From an uncultured Actinomyces sp. (GTDB taxonomy: Bacteria; Actinomycetota; Actinomycetes; Actinomycetales; Actinomycetaceae), in the NCBI GenBank assembly GCA_916719935.1, contig CAKAPY010000047.1, forward strand, positions 1-8,459: a DNA stretch of 8,459 nt. The letters run 5' to 3'. Positions 5,441 to 8,459 of the stretch are shown here, piece after piece; position 1 is the stretch's first letter; each line of letters starts with the position of its first letter. Under the pieces are notes generated by a model. It made no database searches, had not been told where the DNA came from, and saw only the letters and a program-made list of their open reading frames with translations. The position numbers were made by a program, and so were the translations under genes.

Positions 5441-6826
5441 TTATCGACTTACCGACAACTTCCGCTCGCCCAGCAGAAGCACCGTACCCAGCGATACCTT
5501 GACGCGTTCACCGCGGGGGAGTGGCTGCGTGGTGCCATCGGGGGCCTGCAACCGCGTGCCATTCGCCGAGAAGGTGTCCTCGACCCACATCGCATCGCCA
5601 TCGGCCGGTGCGACACGCAAGTGCGTACGCGACAGGGAACGCGTGGAATCCGCAATTGCCACTGCCCGCGCATCAGAAGGCGTCTGTTCAGGAGCGCGTC
5701 CCAAGACAATGGGAGCGTTGACTTCGATTCGCTGCCCGTCGTCAACAATGATTGCCAGAGGCGCCGCCTGCGCGAATGCGGGGACAGAGGCCGGTGCGCT
5801 CGTTGCGGGAGAGGCCTGAGGGGCAACTGGCTGTGTATGAGTCTGCTGACCAGCGTTCTGCGGAGCGCTGCCGACCCGCTGGGGTGCAGCAGCCTGAGGC
5901 ATTGGCACCTGCGGAACTCGTGGCATTGCCGAGGCCGAGCTGTGGCGCGGGGGAGTGGGCACCTTGGGTGCGACCGGAGTCTGTGCAGCTTGCCGCGTAG
6001 GCATGGGCGCGGGCATCTCGCTGAGGACCGGGCTGGGAGCCTCGGGCATCGGTGAAGGTGCTGGTAGGTTGGCTGCAGGAACTCCCGCTGGCGGAATACT
6101 CAAAACAGCAGGATCGGAAGCAGGAACTTCGGGGGACGTAACGCGCGGCCCTGCCCACTGATGTGCCGGGGCAAGTGCGGCGGGATCCATTCCCTGAAGC
6201 TGCGCAGGTTCGACCCCGACCCCAGCCGAGGCCTCGGCAAACGAGGGGGAAAGCTGCTGGGAATAAGCGGGAGCTCCAGCGTCTGTGCGGCCAGCACGGA
6301 CGTCAAGGTTCCCCATACCGCAGACGCGGTCAACCCAGGTTTGGCCATCTCGAGCGATCACCCAAGTGACGGCTGGTCCAACGACAGTCGCGTGCAAGAG
6401 CAACATGATCAGGCTGTGCGCGCTCTGGCGAGCCAAGCCGGGGGCGTGACCGGCCTCGGGACCTGCATCGGTGGCTACGGGTGCCATCGAAATTGCGGCC
6501 ACTTGCATGGCGAAAGCTCCGGGAGTCCTTCCTGAATGCGCGCGAATCAGAGTGCCAACGATCCATGTCTCAAGCGCAACGATCACTGCAATGGCGATCG
6601 AGGGATAGAACCACCAAGAAAGCGCGGTAATTGCGACAAGGCATGCAAGGTCAATGAGGTAGGCCGTAACCAGAGCACCACCGGTCGCGGGAGCTGAATA
6701 TGCCACGCTGGGCTGGGGGAGGCCTCGCTGGACACTACCTTGTTGAGCAGCGGCCAGATGAGCCGGGTCCACACCTTTTGCCTGAGAAACGGGGACCTGA
6801 ACTGGGGTAATACGAAGCTCACTCAT
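5441..6826 (-). CDS. RDD-family membrane protein with C-terminal FHA domain
   Basis: This encodes 461 residues. After a polar N-terminus, residues about 48-178 form an RDD-like membrane domain with hydrophobic segments near 52-71, 74-94 and 135-157, and the late motif DGQTWVDRVCG (160-170). Residues about 180-355 are a long Pro/Ala/Gln-rich low-complexity linker. Residues about 357-459 form an FHA domain: LGR (375-377), S399-R-T-H402 (the SxxH pair of the phosphothreonine pocket), and N422-G423-T424. The pocket residues look intact, so phosphothreonine binding is expected. Its start overlaps the stop of the upstream eccD paralogue by ATGA, indicating coupled translation and a shared role. FHA domains also occur in EssC and in other secretion regulators, so a link from Ser/Thr kinases to T7SS assembly is plausible. 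The stop lies two bases from the convergent lipoprotein gene. Confidence 0.88.
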   Translation of the reverse strand: MSELRITPVQVPVSQAKGVDPAHLAAAQQGSVQRGLPQPSVAYSAPATGGALVTAYLIDLACLVAITALSWWFYPSIAIAVIVALETWIVGTLIRAHSGRTPGAFAMQVAAISMAPVATDAGPEAGHAPGLARQSAHSLIMLLLHATVVGPAVTWVIARDGQTWVDRVCGMGNLDVRAGRTDAGAPAYSQQLSPSFAEASAGVGVEPAQLQGMDPAALAPAHQWAGPRVTSPEVPASDPAVLSIPPAGVPAANLPAPSPMPEAPSPVLSEMPAPMPTRQAAQTPVAPKVPTPPRHSSASAMPRVPQVPMPQAAAPQRVGSAPQNAGQQTHTQPVAPQASPATSAPASVPAFAQAAPLAIIVDDGQRIEVNAPIVLGRAPEQTPSDARAVAIADSTRSLSRTHLRVAPADGDAMWVEDTFSANGTRLQAPDGTTQPLPRGERVKVSLGTVLLLGERKLSVSR

Positions 6827-8214
6827 GATGCCACCTGTCGAACGAGTTCAAAAAGATCCGCGGCGAAAAACGCAGCTGGGAAAACAACAGTCAATGACAG
6901 TGCCTGGAAAATGTCGGTAAAACGCCCAATAAGTGCGGATTGTTCTTTGCCTGAACGCAGGCGAGTCCACAGAAGAGAAACACAGCCGATGAAGACAAGA
7001 ACAGCTGCCGCAATGGGAATACCAAGAAGGGCTCGGGAAGCGGGGGAAATAAGTAGCGTTGCAAGCAAAATGACCGCTCCCACGCGCGGAACGACTCGCG
7101 ATGATGCCCAACGGCGCTCGCGGGGAACAACGACAAGCGCGATCACTGATGCGCAAACCAGCACCAGTGAGGCGATCTGCTGTAACGAATGAATCCCGAT
7201 CATCGAGTAGATGACTGGAACCGCAACAATAATCAAGCCTAGGCCAAGGTATTGGACCAGTCGAGTACGCGAGGTTGCATCAGTGACCGTGCGGTTGACT
7301 CGACGGCCGGTAATGCGCGAGGGAGGGGGAACCTCGGGTGCGCGGACAGTGGGCGCGGAGGTCGTCACGAGGGGCATATCGAGCAGCTGGGTCGCGGGGA
7401 TCCGTACTGACAAGCTGGGCGAGGCGGTGATTGCGCATACCGCGCAAGCGATTGCGAAGGGCGCAACTCTGGTCAGAGAAGCATTGAGATAGGTCAAGAC
7501 AGTCGCACTTGCCGTAAGGATGCCCCAACTGAGCGCATGTGCGCTTGTGAGAGGAGTGGGGCGCCAGAGCCAGAGCCCAAGTGCAACGCCCGTTGCTCCC
7601 CACAGAGGGAAGAGGAGGGCAGCGACCTGCGACATCGTGGAGATTTGCGAGGCCTCAAGATAAATTCCTGCGCTTCCCAGAGCGGGAAGGACACCCAGGA
7701 AAGAAAGTCCCGCGCCAAGTGTCCATCCGGACAACAATCCGGCGTTGGAGTGGACGCGTTTTTGGTAGAGGACGACAAGGCAAAGAGCAAGTGAGAGGAC
7801 ACCGATTGTCAAAGGCGCCCACCACGGCACGCCCGCAATGATCGTCAATAGCTGAGCAAAGAGAGTGCAGAAGATCAGAACCGCGTCCATTGCAAACGCC
7901 AGCAGGGCGCAGATGCTCAGAGCAAGAGAGGGACGGAACCAAGGATCGGAGGCTCGCTCAATTGCGCGTTGTTCTTGACGCTGGCGCTCGCGGCCAGAGG
8001 TAATGGAGATGAGGACTCCCTGGGGAAGGTCAGTTCCCAAGACCGCGCCGAGATTAAGAGGACGGCCATCCGCACCGGTGATTTGCAGGCTCGGATCGCT
8101 TGAATCGATATCAAGCATGGAGAGTAGGCCAGTGACCGTTGTTCCCAGCGGAACAACCAAATCTTTGACGCCGGAAGCGTCGGTGACGGTTACCGCTGCC
8201 TGTTTCTGGGTCAC
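6823..8214 (-). CDS. eccD: Second EccD-like T7SS membrane protein
   Basis: This encodes 463 residues from GTG at 8214-8212, placed by a strong AAGGAGG ribosome site (within the complement of 8217-8226). Residues about 6-73 form a ubiquitin-like domain (AAVTVTDASGVKDLVVPLG at the start, GVLISITSG at the end). A charged linker (74-92) is followed by about eleven hydrophobic segments between 95 and 458, interrupted by a polar loop at about 272-316 (PATQLLDMPL, PPPSRITGRRVNR). The last segment, FQALSLTVVFPAAFFAADLFELVR, is typical of the EccD C-terminus. The length fits the family. It is clearly diverged from the EccD at 1-846, so the locus encodes two EccD proteins. ATGA coupling to the RDD-FHA gene suggests co-production. 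Whether it forms a complex with the other EccD or belongs to a separate machine is not visible here. Confidence 0.9.
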   Translation of the reverse strand: MTQKQAAVTVTDASGVKDLVVPLGTTVTGLLSMLDIDSSDPSLQITGADGRPLNLGAVLGTDLPQGVLISITSGRERQRQEQRAIERASDPWFRPSLALSICALLAFAMDAVLIFCTLFAQLLTIIAGVPWWAPLTIGVLSLALCLVVLYQKRVHSNAGLLSGWTLGAGLSFLGVLPALGSAGIYLEASQISTMSQVAALLFPLWGATGVALGLWLWRPTPLTSAHALSWGILTASATVLTYLNASLTRVAPFAIACAVCAITASPSLSVRIPATQLLDMPLVTTSAPTVRAPEVPPPSRITGRRVNRTVTDATSRTRLVQYLGLGLIIVAVPVIYSMIGIHSLQQIASLVLVCASVIALVVVPRERRWASSRVVPRVGAVILLATLLISPASRALLGIPIAAAVLVFIGCVSLLWTRLRSGKEQSALIGRFTDIFQALSLTVVFPAAFFAADLFELVRQVAS

Positions 8215-8344
8215 GCCTCCTCCTTCACGCGGTTGTGCCGGGAATTGTCCTCGGTGCCGATCCGGCTATTGATCCGCTGAGGTTCTTTCACCGATTCTGT
8301 TCAAAAGTCAGCATTCAGACTACCTGACCAGATCAGTGCCATGC

Positions 8345-8358
8345 CACGAGTACTCGTG
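8345..8358. promoter_or_regulatory. Perfect 14-bp palindrome, candidate operator
   Basis: CACGAGTACTCGTG is a perfect dyad in the divergent region between the right-hand eccD and the gene starting at 8420. It lies just upstream of a possible -10 element (TAGGAT, 8367-8372), covering the -35/spacer zone where a bound repressor would block polymerase. Its sequence differs from the palindrome at 886-899, so different regulators are implied. Confidence 0.5.
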
Positions 8359-8366
8359 CTACAAGC

Positions 8367-8372
8367 TAGGAT
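8367..8372 (+). promoter_or_regulatory. Possible -10 element for the gene at 8420
   Basis: TAGGAT fits the TAnnnT pattern of actinobacterial -10 elements and would give a leader of about 40 bases. No clear -35 element is visible, because the expected place is taken by the palindrome. For the leftward genes in the same gap (8215-8344) I saw no convincing promoter. Confidence 0.28.
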
Positions 8373-8419
8373 ACATACAGAAATGAAGGAAAACGGGAGA
8401 TTGCACTCCAGGAGACTGT

Positions 8420-8459
8420 ATGGCCGTCAATGAAACGGAAGCCCCCGAGCTCCCCAGCG
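8420..8459 (+). CDS. Start of a plus-strand gene, product unknown (runs off right edge)
   Basis: ATG at 8420 follows AGGAG (8410-8414) with a five-base gap and opens 13 codons beginning MAVNETEAPELPS. An in-frame stop at 8384-8386 rules out a start further upstream. Another ATG at 8383 is closed after 16 codons. The fragment is too short to identify. Given the locus, another T7SS component is plausible but cannot be shown. Confidence 0.6.
   Translation, partial: MAVNETEAPELPS

Noticed and set aside
5499..6535. Several long plus-strand frames opposite the RDD-FHA gene
   Set aside because: They are rich in Arg, Cys and Trp with no domain sense and no ribosome sites, and are explained as antisense shadows of the GC-rich Pro/Ala linker.
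8259..8277. Short direct repeat GATCCG at 8259-8264 and again near 8271
   Set aside because: Two six-base copies without further similarity or spacing logic are likely by chance.
8383..8433. 16-codon ORF upstream of the gene at 8420
   Set aside because: Its stop lies beyond the start of the better ORF, which has AGGAG and stays open to the edge. It has no convincing ribosome site of its own.

Overview
The window is part of a type VII secretion (T7SS/ESX-like) locus from a high-G+C Gram-positive bacterium. The evidence is a pair of WXG100 proteins, two EccD-type membrane proteins with N-terminal ubiquitin-like domains, an RDD-FHA protein, and a helical-domain/DUF1023 alpha/beta-hydrolase fusion. 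GTG starts, strong AGGAGG ribosome sites and moderate G+C suggest an actinobacterium, perhaps Actinomycetaceae or a relative; the genus is a guess.

Layout. (1) Positions 1-846, minus strand: the N-terminal 282 codons of an eccD, running off the left edge. (2) 847-1025: a divergent control region with a promoter-like pair, a perfect 14-bp palindrome and a leader hairpin. (3) 1026-1674, plus strand: two WXG100 genes, the second with the YxxxD export motif, followed by a strong hairpin at 1713-1755. (4) 1825-2376, plus strand: a 183-aa protein with a helical N-terminus and a Pro-rich tail, probably another secreted substrate. (5) 2496-5438, plus strand: a tightly coupled cassette of a possible 27-codon leader ORF, a signal-less 164-aa protein (copy A), a 580-aa hydrolase, and a 207-aa lipoprotein (copy B) that is a paralogue of copy A. 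(6) 5441-8214, minus strand: an eccD paralogue followed, with an ATGA overlap, by an RDD-FHA gene that converges on the cassette with a 2-bp gap. (7) 8215-8459: a second divergent region with a different perfect 14-bp palindrome, then the first 13 codons of a plus-strand gene.

Working model (inference): the EccD proteins belong to the secretion membrane complex, the FHA protein may link it to Ser/Thr-kinase signalling, and the WXG100 pair, the 183-aa protein and the hydrolase are exported. The most interesting part is the cassette. A predicted secreted lipase/esterase is flanked by two paralogues that align without gaps over 162 residues (116 identical by hand count). One has a lipoprotein signal; the other has no signal and starts exactly at the shared domain. 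This looks like an effector with immunity proteins in two compartments. Sequence alone cannot prove it.

I saw no tRNA, rRNA, CRISPR array, insertion sequence or integrase.
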